A DNA stretch of 9,636 nt, from the NCBI GenBank assembly GCA_003567075.1, contig PXAU01000048.1, positions 1 through 9,636 of the forward strand, read 5' to 3'. This document shows, piece after piece, positions 1-9,095 of the stretch. The translations under genes were made by a program, and so were the position numbers. This DNA comes from Trueperaceae bacterium (GTDB lineage: Bacteria > Deinococcota > Deinococci > Deinococcales > Trueperaceae). How positions within the stretch are numbered: the stretch's first letter is position 1; the number at the start of each line of letters is the position of its first letter. The notes beneath the pieces were generated by a model. That model worked only from the letters and a program-made list of their open reading frames with translations, made no database searches and was not told the DNA's origin.

Positions 1-90
<90 letters not shown>

Positions 91-134
91 AGTGCATGGA
101 TTATGGCTCCATGGGGCCGTTTGTTCGATCTATC

Positions 135-174
135 GGAATCGACAGGTTCGTTCACGCATCGGTTGTCAAGGATC
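135..174 (-). repeat. 40-bp direct repeat in 16S leader, copy A
   Basis: A 40-bp block identical to 318-357, 183 bp apart. On the minus strand it opens with GATCC followed by TTGACA (169-164) and ends CTGTCGATTCC. Although it holds a perfect -35 hexamer, I see no acceptable -10 box 16-19 nt downstream (the sequence there is CCTGTC/CTGTCG). It may therefore be a factor-binding or RNA leader element, or a decayed duplicate promoter. It lies about 25 nt past the P2 -10 box. Confidence 0.9.
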
Positions 175-199
175 GTCGCGCCCTCAAGCGCGAGTTCCA

Positions 200-229
200 A
201 TCTTAGACCGGCGCGCGAAGCCTTGTCAA
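200..229 (-). promoter_or_regulatory. Proximal 16S promoter (P2), sigma-70 type
   Basis: Minus strand: a perfect -35 TTGACA at 229-224, an 18-nt spacer, and a -10 TAAGAT at 205-200. TAAGAT has T1, A2, A5 and T6 of the consensus. Transcription would start near 193 and give a leader of about 100 nt that includes only the proximal repeat copy. Spacer length and hexamer quality match P1, which supports a tandem promoter pair of the kind usual at strongly expressed rRNA genes. Confidence 0.7.
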
Positions 230-251
230 GTCCGCTCGCCGTCCGCTATGG

Positions 252-269
252 CGGTCGATCGCTCGACCG
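252..269 (-). other. GNRA-capped hairpin in 16S leader
   Basis: CGGTCGA (252-258) and TCGACCG (263-269) are perfect reverse complements around a 4-nt loop. In the minus-strand transcript the loop reads GCGA, a GNRA tetraloop. No T-run follows, so it does not look like an intrinsic terminator. It lies between P1 and P2 and would be in the P1 transcript only. A processing or antitermination role is possible but not shown. Confidence 0.55.
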
Positions 270-317
270 ACCTCGCGAGCGGCGCCTCGGATCAGGGTTC
301 CGAGTCGACCAGATCGT

Positions 318-357
318 GGAATCGACAGGTTCGTTCACGCATCGGTTGTCAAGGATC
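318..357 (-). repeat. 40-bp direct repeat in 16S leader, copy B
   Basis: The second perfect copy of the block at 135-174. It lies about 43 nt past the P1 -10 box, so each recognisable promoter is followed by one copy. The flanks differ immediately on both sides, so the conserved unit is the 40-bp block and not a larger recent duplication. TTGACA is at 352-347 with no good -10 partner. Confidence 0.9.
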
Positions 358-400
358 TCGGCCCGCAGCTTCAACGAAGCCTGTCGCGAGCGCAAGAGCA

Positions 401-430
401 AGCATACCTGCCCAGGTCACGCCCTGTCAA
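401..430 (-). promoter_or_regulatory. Distal 16S promoter (P1), sigma-70 type
   Basis: Minus strand: a perfect -35 TTGACA at 430-425, an 18-nt spacer, and a -10 TATGCT at 406-401. TATGCT matches TATAAT at four of six positions, including the key T1, A2 and T6. Transcription would start near 394 and give a leader of roughly 300 nt before mature 16S. The leader would contain the hairpin and both copies of the 40-bp repeat. The role is inferred from consensus match and position. Confidence 0.7.
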
Positions 431-517
431 GGCAGGGGGAACGAAGGTTGGGCCACGAGCGCCGCGATGGCCGTCCCGAACCGTCCCGCCGCGACCGCAC
501 GGACCGGCCACCTGGCG

Positions 518-529
518 TACCCTGGCGCC
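518..529 (+). promoter_or_regulatory. Candidate -10 box for a leaderless start
   Basis: TACCCT (518-523) fits the TANNNT -10 pattern and ends 6 nt before the ATG at 530, so transcription would begin at or next to the start codon. No Shine-Dalgarno sequence is visible between it and the ATG. No clear -35 hexamer is present. Leaderless genes with this layout are well known in Deinococcus and relatives. Assignment is by pattern only. Confidence 0.4.
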
Positions 530-1285
530 ATGCGACGCGACGACCTCGTCAGTTGGCTTGACGACTACCTCGAGATCGGGGCCTTCCCCGACGACCCTTC
601 GCTCAACGGCCTGCAAGTCGAAGGCGCCTCCGAGGTGCACAAGGTCGCGGTCGCCGTCGACTGCAGCCTCACCACCTTCGAGCAGGCAGCGGACGCCGGC
701 GCCGACATGCTCATCACCCACCACGGACTGTTCTGGGGCAAGCCCCTACCGCTCACCGGCCCGCACCGCAGGCGCGTGGCGTACCTGCTCGAGCGCAACA
801 TCAGCCTCTACGCCGTGCACCTGCCCCTCGACGCGCACCACGAGGTCGGCAACAACTGGGGCCTGGCACGCTTGCTGGGGCTCGACGACATCGCGCCCTT
901 CGGGACCTGGCGCGGCCGCACGCTCGGCGCGGCGGGCGTCTTCCCCACGCCCGTGTCGCTGCGCGACCTGGCCGACAGCATCGAGAAGACGCTCGGCGAG
1001 TCGGTGCTGGTGCATGCCGGCGGCCCGCTCGAGGTAACGCGACTGGGCATCGTGTCGGGCTCCGCGGCCGGGAGCATCGCCGAGGCCGCAGCGGCGGGGC
1101 TGGATGCGTTCCTCACCGGCGAACCCAAGCACGACCACTTCCACGACCCCTTCGAGCTTGGCGTCAACGCGCTCTTCGCGGGGCACTACATGACCGAGAC
1201 GGTCGGCGTGAAGCTGCTCGCCGACGTCCTGCGCGAGCGCTGCGGCCTGGCCACCGAGTGCGTGCTGCTCCCCACCGGGTTGTGA
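530..1285 (+). CDS. NIF3/YbgI-family dinuclear metal protein
   Basis: This is a 251-residue protein of the NIF3 family (DUF34), often annotated 'GTP cyclohydrolase 1 type 2'. That activity is poorly established for the family and I would not assert it. Family members are toroidal hexamers with a two-metal site. The metal ligands of E. coli YbgI have visible counterparts: H64-H65 in the THHG motif, D101 in LPLD, and H219 and E223 in GHYMTE. The length matches YbgI (about 247) and lacks the long middle insertion of Bacillus-type members. The frame is open far upstream, but homology begins at ATG 530 (MRRDDLVSWLDDYL), with a TANNNT box just before it. It is the first gene of a probable operon with tmk 9 nt downstream. 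Family assignment is firm; the cellular role is unknown. Confidence 0.93.
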   Translation: MRRDDLVSWLDDYLEIGAFPDDPSLNGLQVEGASEVHKVAVAVDCSLTTFEQAADAGADMLITHHGLFWGKPLPLTGPHRRRVAYLLERNISLYAVHLPLDAHHEVGNNWGLARLLGLDDIAPFGTWRGRTLGAAGVFPTPVSLRDLADSIEKTLGESVLVHAGGPLEVTRLGIVSGSAAGSIAEAAAAGLDAFLTGEPKHDHFHDPFELGVNALFAGHYMTETVGVKLLADVLRERCGLATECVLLPTGL

Positions 1286-1294
1286 GCGCGGACC

Positions 1295-1993
1295 GTGGGC
1301 CCGGATCGTGACCTCGGTTCGCCGCCACCGTTCGTGAGCACGGATCCCGAGGCGCCAGCGGCGCAGGGCTTCTTCGTGGCCTTCGAGGGTCCCGAGGGCG
1401 CCGGCAAGAGCAGCCAGGTGGCTCGGCTGGCAACGCGGCTTCGAGACCAAGGCTTTGACCCGGTCGTGACGCGCGAACCCGGCGGCTCGCGCGCCGGGGA
1501 GCGCGTGCGGGCGGTCCTGCTCGATCCCGAACTGCGCCTGGAACCGCTCTCGGAGCTGCTGCTCTACGCGGCCGCGCGGGCCCAGCACGTGGTCGAGCTG
1601 ATCGCACCCGCCCTGGCGGCCGGCCGACTGGTGCTCACCGACCGCTTCCGCGCGGCCTCGGTCGCCTACCAGGCCTACGGTCGCGAACTCGACCTGCGCT
1701 TCGTCGAGGCGCTCAACGAACGCGTCACCGCCGGCCTGAAGCCGAACCTGACCATCCTGCTGGACCTGCCGCCCGAACTCGGCTTGGCGCGCGTGGCCGC
1801 TCGCGGCGCCACCGACCGGTTGGAGCGCGCCGACCTGGCGTTCCATGCGCGCGTTCGGCAGGGCTTCCTGGCACAGGCGCAGCACGACCCCGGGCGGTGG
1901 CGGGTGATCGACGCGCGGCACGACGAGGCGCGCGTCGCCGACGGGATCTGGGAGGCGCTGGAGCCGGCGCTTCTGGCGTGGCGTTCGGGATGA
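1295..1993 (+). CDS. tmk: Thymidylate kinase (dTMP kinase)
   Basis: This enzyme phosphorylates dTMP to dTDP with ATP, a required cytoplasmic step in making dTTP for DNA synthesis. The P-loop GPEGAGKS is at residues 32-39 of the 232-residue form. The TREPGG segment at 59-64 helps bind dTMP. The TMK signature TDRFRAASVAYQAYGR is at 115-130, with its DR(F/Y) and AYQ parts. A LID region rich in arginine (R170, R175, R178) is followed by R-x-x-F-L-A. The start is uncertain: GTG 1295 lies 9 nt after the NIF3 gene and gives a tail of about 25 residues before the fold. GTG 1334 would give 219 residues, closer to the family norm of 205-215. Neither has a good ribosome-binding site. Its stop overlaps the next gene's start by 4 nt. 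Confidence 0.95.
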   Translation: MGPDRDLGSPPPFVSTDPEAPAAQGFFVAFEGPEGAGKSSQVARLATRLRDQGFDPVVTREPGGSRAGERVRAVLLDPELRLEPLSELLLYAAARAQHVVELIAPALAAGRLVLTDRFRAASVAYQAYGRELDLRFVEALNERVTAGLKPNLTILLDLPPELGLARVAARGATDRLERADLAFHARVRQGFLAQAQHDPGRWRVIDARHDEARVADGIWEALEPALLAWRSG

Positions 1994-2790
1994 GCCGACA
2001 CGGTCGGTTGGTGCGCGCGGCAGCCTGGGCGGTCACGCTCCTGGCGGGCTTGGGCCTGATCGCCTGCGAGCGCGGCCCCCAGGTCAGCGAGCTCGTGCCG
2101 GTGGTGCTCGATACGTGGCCGCACGATCCCGACGCCTTCACCCAGGGACTCGTGTGGTCCGACGGCCGCTTCTTCGAGAGCACGGGGCGTTACGGCCGCT
2201 CGGACCTCCGCGAGGTGGACGCCATCAGCGGCGAGGTGATCCGGCGACGCCCGCTCGACCCGCGCGAGTTCGGCGAAGGACTGGCCCTCGTGAACGGCCG
2301 CCTGATCCAGCTCACCTACCGCGAGGGCGTGGCGCACGTCTACGCCGGCGACACCTTCGAGCCCATCGCACGCTTCAACTACCAGGGCGAGGGCTGGGGC
2401 CTGTGCTTCGACGGCAGCGTGCTGTGGATGAGCGACGGCTCGGATCGGCTGACCCGCCGCGACGCGGAGACCTTCGAGGTGCTCGGGCAGCTGCGGGTGA
2501 CCCGCGACGGACGCCCGGTGTCGCGCCTCAACGAGCTCGCCTGCGTCGGCGAGCACGTCTACGCCAACGTATGGTTGACCGACGAGCTCGTGCGGGTCCG
2601 CCGCGTCGACGGGCGCGTGGACGCCGTCATCGACGCCAGCGCGCTCGTGCCAGCCGAAGCGCGCGTCCGAGACGATCCGGACGCCGTGCTCAACGGCGTC
2701 GCGTACGACCCCGAAGGCGACCGCTTCTTCCTGACGGGCAAGCTCTGGGACGTGCTGTACGTGGTGCGGTTCGAGCCGGCGCGGCGCTGA
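1990..2790 (+). CDS. Glutaminyl-peptide cyclotransferase, predicted lipoprotein
   Basis: This 266-residue protein is of the plant/bacterial-type glutamine cyclotransferase family (five-bladed propeller; papaya and Xanthomonas enzymes). The family converts N-terminal glutamine of peptides or proteins to pyroglutamate. Conserved family blocks are present in order: DAFTQGLVW (48-56) with FESTGRYGRSDLREVD (62-77), LNELACVGEHVYANVW (180-195), and LNGVAYDPEGDRFFLTGKLW (234-253). The N-terminus has a basic start, a hydrophobic run (about 11-24) and a lipobox LIAC with C26. It should therefore be exported and lipid-anchored outside the cytoplasm. The ATG overlaps the tmk stop (ATGA), implying coupled translation. 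Other frames open upstream, but the signal peptide fixes this start. Family is clear; the natural substrate is unknown. Confidence 0.9.
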   Translation: MSRHGRLVRAAAWAVTLLAGLGLIACERGPQVSELVPVVLDTWPHDPDAFTQGLVWSDGRFFESTGRYGRSDLREVDAISGEVIRRRPLDPREFGEGLALVNGRLIQLTYREGVAHVYAGDTFEPIARFNYQGEGWGLCFDGSVLWMSDGSDRLTRRDAETFEVLGQLRVTRDGRPVSRLNELACVGEHVYANVWLTDELVRVRRVDGRVDAVIDASALVPAEARVRDDPDAVLNGVAYDPEGDRFFLTGKLWDVLYVVRFEPARR

Positions 2791-2863
2791 GCTGCACAGC
2801 GCTGCGTCGCGCTTGTCGCGCGGCTGGCCCAGCGACGCGGTCGCGATCCGTCGAAACGAAGGC
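2791..2863. terminator. Convergent intergenic gap with weak dyad
   Basis: This 73-bp gap separates the ends of the cyclotransferase gene (plus) and the fmdB-like gene (minus). It holds GCGTCGC (2804-2810) and GCGACGC (2832-2838), a 7-bp inverted repeat with a 21-nt loop. A shorter internal GCGC pair is also present. No T-run follows on either strand, so it is only a weak candidate for a shared terminator. Confidence 0.2.
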
Positions 2864-3184
2864 TCAGTCGGCCGCGGCGCCGCTCGCGGCAGCGGCGCTG
2901 CCGCCACCGCCGGCACTGGCCGCCGGCGGCGTCACCGCCGCGGCACCGTCGCCCTCGCGCTTGGCCGCCGGCTTAGCGCCGTTGCTGCTGGCGCTGACGC
3001 CGTTCTTGCCGCGCGAGTCGGTCACGTAGAAGCCCGAGCCCTTGAAGGCGATGCCGACGGGCTGGATCAGGCGCTTGACGGGATCGCCGGTGACGGGATC
3101 GGCCGTCAGCGCGGGATCGACCATCCGCTGCTCGACCTCGAAGGTCTCACCCGTGGTCAGGTTCCGGTAGACGTAGATCGGCAT
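2864..3184 (-). CDS. FmdB-like small protein without zinc-ribbon cysteines
   Basis: This 106-residue protein resembles the FmdB/CxxC_CxxC_SSSS putative regulatory family, small proteins normally built on a four-cysteine zinc ribbon. The family frame is clear: MPIYVYR at the start, FEVEQRM near 15-21, PVKRLIQPVGIAFKGSGFYVTDSR at about 35-58. The two Cys-x-x-Cys pairs are gone, replaced by RNLTTGET and DPVTGDP, and the protein contains no cysteine at all. It therefore cannot form the usual ribbon. Residues from about 60 on form a low-complexity tail of Ala, Gly and Ser, probably disordered. A GGAGG sits 4 nt before the ATG, the clearest Shine-Dalgarno in the window. The function of the family is not well defined; fmdB was named from a formamidase operon. 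It is convergent with the cyclotransferase gene and divergent from the ABC pair. Confidence 0.85.
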   Translation of the reverse strand: MPIYVYRNLTTGETFEVEQRMVDPALTADPVTGDPVKRLIQPVGIAFKGSGFYVTDSRGKNGVSASSNGAKPAAKREGDGAAAVTPPAASAGGGGSAAAASGAAAD

Positions 3185-3388
3185 GCGTCCTCCAGGCGTA
3201 TGGGTGTCGATCGGGTCGGCGGCCGGGGGCCGCGCGTCGCGCCGAGCACGTGCGAACGTTCACGTCCTGGACACGAGCGGTTGCGCTCCCCGCACGCACC
3301 GAGCGTCAATGTAGCACCGATGCGCCGCCACGTCCACGTCTAGTGAGCCGAACGGCCGCCGTTGGTGTAGCCTGATCAACGGACCCGC
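3185..3388. promoter_or_regulatory. Divergent intergenic control region
   Basis: This 204-bp gap separates the fmdB-like gene (leftward) from the ABC ATPase gene (rightward) and must hold both promoters. Visible structure: a 6-bp perfect hairpin GCGGCC-GGG-GGCCGC (3219-3233), which would fall in the fmdB leader, and a dyad ACGTG (3248-3252) / CACGT (3261-3265) around CGAACGTT. Toward the ATPase gene, TAGCCT (3368-3373) fits a TANNNT -10 and ends 15 nt before the ATG, but no convincing -35 accompanies it. No RNA gene was recognised. Confidence 0.45.
3189..3193 (-). promoter_or_regulatory. Ribosome-binding site of the fmdB-like gene
   Basis: Minus strand GGAGG, 4 nt before the ATG at 3184. It confirms that start and contrasts with the NIF3-family, ATPase and metH starts, which have no comparable motif. 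Confidence 0.75.
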
Positions 3389-4300
3389 ATGGACCATGCC
3401 ATCGCCGCCACCTCCCTGACCAAACGCTACGGCCGCGTCGCCGCGGTCGACGACGTCTCGTTCGAGATCGCGCCCGGTGAGATCGTCGGCTTCCTCGGCC
3501 CGAACGGCGCCGGGAAGACGACCACCCTGCGCATGCTGGCCGGGCTCATCCGCCCGAGCCGTGGCGAGGGGCACGTCCTCGGCCAGCGCGTACCGGGAAA
3601 CAGCTTGCGCGACGTCGGCACCATGATCGAGGAACCGAGCTTCTACCCCTACCTGAGCGGCCGCGACAACCTGCGCCACGCCGCCTTGCTGCACGGCGGC
3701 GTCGAGCCGGGCCGTATCGACGCGATGCTGGCCTTCGTCAAGATGGAGGCCGCGGCCGGCAAGCGCGTACGCGCCTACTCGCAGGGCATGCGCCAACGCC
3801 TGGCGCTGGCACGGGCCCTGTTGTGGCGTCCGCGGGTGCTGCTGCTCGACGAGCCCGCCAACGGCCTGGACCCGGTCGGCATCGCCGAGATCCGCGAGAA
3901 CCTGCGCGCGGTGGCGCGCGAGGGCGTGACGGTGCTCGTGTCGAGCCACATCCTGGCCGAGATCGAGAAGCTGGTCGACCGCATCCTGGCGATCGAGAAG
4001 GGGCGCCTGGTCTTCGACGGGCCGCTGGAGCGCCTGTTGGCGCGAGCCGAGGCGCTTGCCTACCGCTACGTGCTGCGCGCGACCGACGTCGAGGCCCTCG
4101 AGCGGGTCCTGCGCGAAGCCGGCCTGGCGCCCGAACGCGCGGGCGACCTGGTCGCGGTCGAGGTGGACGCCGAACGGGCCGACGCGCTGGTGAGCGACCT
4201 GGTGCAGGCGGGCGTGCGCATCACCGAGGCCCGGCGCGAGAGCGACGACCTCGAGGACGCCTACCTGCGGCTGGTGCAAGCCGACGCGAGGCCGGCGTGA
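3389..4300 (+). CDS. ABC transporter ATP-binding protein (BcrA/CcmA-like)
   Basis: This 303-residue ATPase powers the ABC-2-type permease encoded immediately downstream, most likely for export. Motifs in order: Walker A GPNGAGKTT (37-45); MIEEPSFYPYLSGRDNL (79-95), where Glu stands where many ABC proteins have the Q-loop Gln, as in bacitracin-exporter-type subunits; signature YSQGMRQR (130-137), a normal variant of LSGGQ in this class; Walker B VLLLDEP (150-156) with D-loop NGLDP; and H-loop SSH with H187. Residues 225-303 form the extra C-terminal domain usual in CcmA/DrrA-like subunits. ATG 3389 gives the standard N-terminus (MDHAIAATSLTKRYG); no clear ribosome-binding site precedes it. The stop overlaps the permease GTG. 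The substrate cannot be told from sequence. Confidence 0.95.
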   Translation: MDHAIAATSLTKRYGRVAAVDDVSFEIAPGEIVGFLGPNGAGKTTTLRMLAGLIRPSRGEGHVLGQRVPGNSLRDVGTMIEEPSFYPYLSGRDNLRHAALLHGGVEPGRIDAMLAFVKMEAAAGKRVRAYSQGMRQRLALARALLWRPRVLLLDEPANGLDPVGIAEIRENLRAVAREGVTVLVSSHILAEIEKLVDRILAIEKGRLVFDGPLERLLARAEALAYRYVLRATDVEALERVLREAGLAPERAGDLVAVEVDAERADALVSDLVQAGVRITEARRESDDLEDAYLRLVQADARPA

Positions 4301-5250
4301 GGGGCTTCGCGCACGTCGTCCGCGCCGAAGTCTTCAAGGTGCTGCGCAAGCGCCGCACGTACGTGCTGGCGGGCCTGTGGTGGGGCCTGCTGCCGGCGCT
4401 GGTGCTGTTCGTCGGTCGGCTCGTCCACGTGAACTTCGGCGGCACCTTCGTCGACGAGTCGGGCGGCATCGCCCTGGTCGTGCAGGAGATCGCCTCGCCC
4501 TACGGCATCGCCCGCATCGCCCTGATCGGGCCCGCGTACGTTTCACCCACGTTCTACATGATCGTGGCGGCGCTGTTGGCGGCGCTGCTGATCGGCGAAG
4601 AGCGCGGCCACGCCATGTGGAAGACGGTGCTGGTGGCGCAGCCTCAGCGCTTCCCGGTGATGGCGGGCAAGGTGAGCGTGGCGATGCTGGCGTTGGGTGT
4701 GCTCATGCTCGGCGCCGCCACCTCCGGCGCGCTGTTCGGGGCCTTGGGGACCACCTTCCTCCCGACGACCTGGGCGGGTGACTGGACTGGGCTGGCGTGG
4801 CTCTACGCCCTGCAGTGGGCCTTCTGCCTGGCGGCCGTGCTGTTCGCCTTCCTGATGGTGTTCCTGTTCAAGAACATCGCGCTCGGCGTGGTGACGGTGT
4901 TCTTCCTGCAGGGGCTGCTCGAGGGCCTCTACACCCTCTACCGCGCCACCGTCGGCTTCGAGCCCGTCAACCGCCTCAACGTGCTGTTCCAGGCGCTCCG
5001 CTTGCAGCAGCGCTTGGAGGCGATCCCGCAGTACTTCTTCACCAGCAACCTCTACGCGCCGGCCCGCTCGCCCGTCGCCGACCTCGTGCGCGCCGTCAAC
5101 ACCGGCGGCGGCGAGATCCCGCAGGACGCCCTCGGACAACTGCTCGGCGCCGGCATCACGCTGCCCCACGCGGCGGCCGTCATGGCCGGCTACGCGGTGG
5201 TGTTCGGCATCCTGCTGTTCTGGCGCTTCGCGCGCCACGACGTCGAGTAG
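4297..5250 (+). CDS. ABC-2-type permease, partner of upstream ATPase
   Basis: This 317-residue integral membrane protein has about six hydrophobic segments: 24-43, 84-100, 122-150, 165-190, 192-212 and 290-308. An amphipathic cytoplasmic start (RAEVFKVLRKRRTYV) is typical of ABC-2 permeases, as is the pattern GEERGHAMWKTVLVAQPQR after the second segment. A large loop lies between segments five and six (about 213-289). The frame is open well upstream, but that part lies inside the ATPase gene. GTG 4297 overlaps the ATPase stop (GTGA), has GAGG 5 nt before it, and gives a normal permease N-terminus. With the ATPase it should form a complete exporter as a dimer of each subunit. Substrate unknown; antibiotic or lipid export is only a possibility. 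Confidence 0.9.
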   Translation: MRGFAHVVRAEVFKVLRKRRTYVLAGLWWGLLPALVLFVGRLVHVNFGGTFVDESGGIALVVQEIASPYGIARIALIGPAYVSPTFYMIVAALLAALLIGEERGHAMWKTVLVAQPQRFPVMAGKVSVAMLALGVLMLGAATSGALFGALGTTFLPTTWAGDWTGLAWLYALQWAFCLAAVLFAFLMVFLFKNIALGVVTVFFLQGLLEGLYTLYRATVGFEPVNRLNVLFQALRLQQRLEAIPQYFFTSNLYAPARSPVADLVRAVNTGGGEIPQDALGQLLGAGITLPHAAAVMAGYAVVFGILLFWRFARHDVE

Positions 5251-5317
5251 CCCCGGCCGGGCCGTCACACCGAGCTGCGCTGCGCGCCACAGCCCGCCAC
5301 GCAGCACCGCGCCGCAG

Positions 5318-5377
5318 CCCACCGCGCGCAACCCAGCGAACACGCATCCCACCGCGCGCGGCCCAGCAGCACGTAGA
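5318..5377 (+). repeat. Imperfect 30-bp tandem repeat upstream of metH
   Basis: CCCACCGCGCGC occurs at 5318-5329 and 5348-5359, each followed at the same distance by CCCAGC (5332-5337, 5362-5367). This gives two imperfect 30-bp units. A diverged, similar GC-rich stretch precedes them (from about 5291). It may be simple slippage-type duplication in a short intergenic spacer or paired regulator sites. Confidence 0.5.
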
Positions 5378-5387
5378 CTCGTCCACC
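5374..5387 (+). promoter_or_regulatory. Candidate -10 box for leaderless metH
   Basis: TAGACT (5374-5379) fits TANNNT and ends 8 nt before the metH ATG, so the transcript would begin at or within a base or two of the start codon. No Shine-Dalgarno is present in the 8 nt. No good -35 hexamer is visible 16-18 nt further upstream. It is the same arrangement as at the NIF3-family gene. Confidence 0.45.

Positions 5388-9073
<3,686 letters not shown>

Positions 9074-9095
<22 letters not shown>

Larger units (their letters stand above)
91..529 (-). promoter_or_regulatory. 16S rRNA leader and promoter region (no gene)
   Basis: This 439-bp stretch between the 16S 5' end and the NIF3-family gene has no protein gene I can support. 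One plus frame stays open through it, but it has no family resemblance. On the minus strand it carries four TTGACA hexamers (169-164, 229-224, 352-347, 430-425). Two of them have a good -10 box 18 nt downstream. It also holds a 40-bp direct repeat (135-174 and 318-357) and a perfect 7-bp hairpin (252-269). This is the organisation of a multi-promoter rRNA control region. The right-hand end, near 518-529, should also hold the promoter of the divergent protein operon. Confidence 0.8.

Noticed and set aside
135..357. CRISPR-like repeat pair
   Set aside because: Only two copies 183 bp apart, no regular spacers, no cas genes, and located in a 16S leader.
92..529. Open plus frame running from the 16S edge into the NIF3-family gene, as an N-terminal extension
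   Set aside because: It crosses the rRNA promoters and the direct repeat, encodes the repeat twice with no family resemblance, and NIF3 homology begins exactly at ATG 530.
746..1921. Long minus-strand open frame opposite the NIF3-family gene and tmk
   Set aside because: High GC leaves antisense frames open. The composition is low-complexity (Arg, Gln, Ala, Gly, His), and the plus-strand genes have clear families.
1675..2916. Long minus-strand open frame opposite tmk and the cyclotransferase
   Set aside because: An antisense shadow with no recognisable domain; the plus strand carries well-conserved family motifs throughout.
3823..4296. Upstream extension of the ABC-2 permease
   Set aside because: It lies inside the ATPase gene in another frame and is an arginine-rich nonsense-like sequence. 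GTG 4297 with the stop overlap gives the normal N-terminus.
4797..5387. Upstream extension of metH
   Set aside because: It overlaps the permease gene in another frame, and MetH homology begins at ATG 5388 right behind a promoter-like box.
5251..5387. Cobalamin or SAM riboswitch before metH
   Set aside because: The gap is only 137 bp and shows none of the conserved B12-box or SAM aptamer elements. A -10-like box just before the ATG argues against a structured leader.
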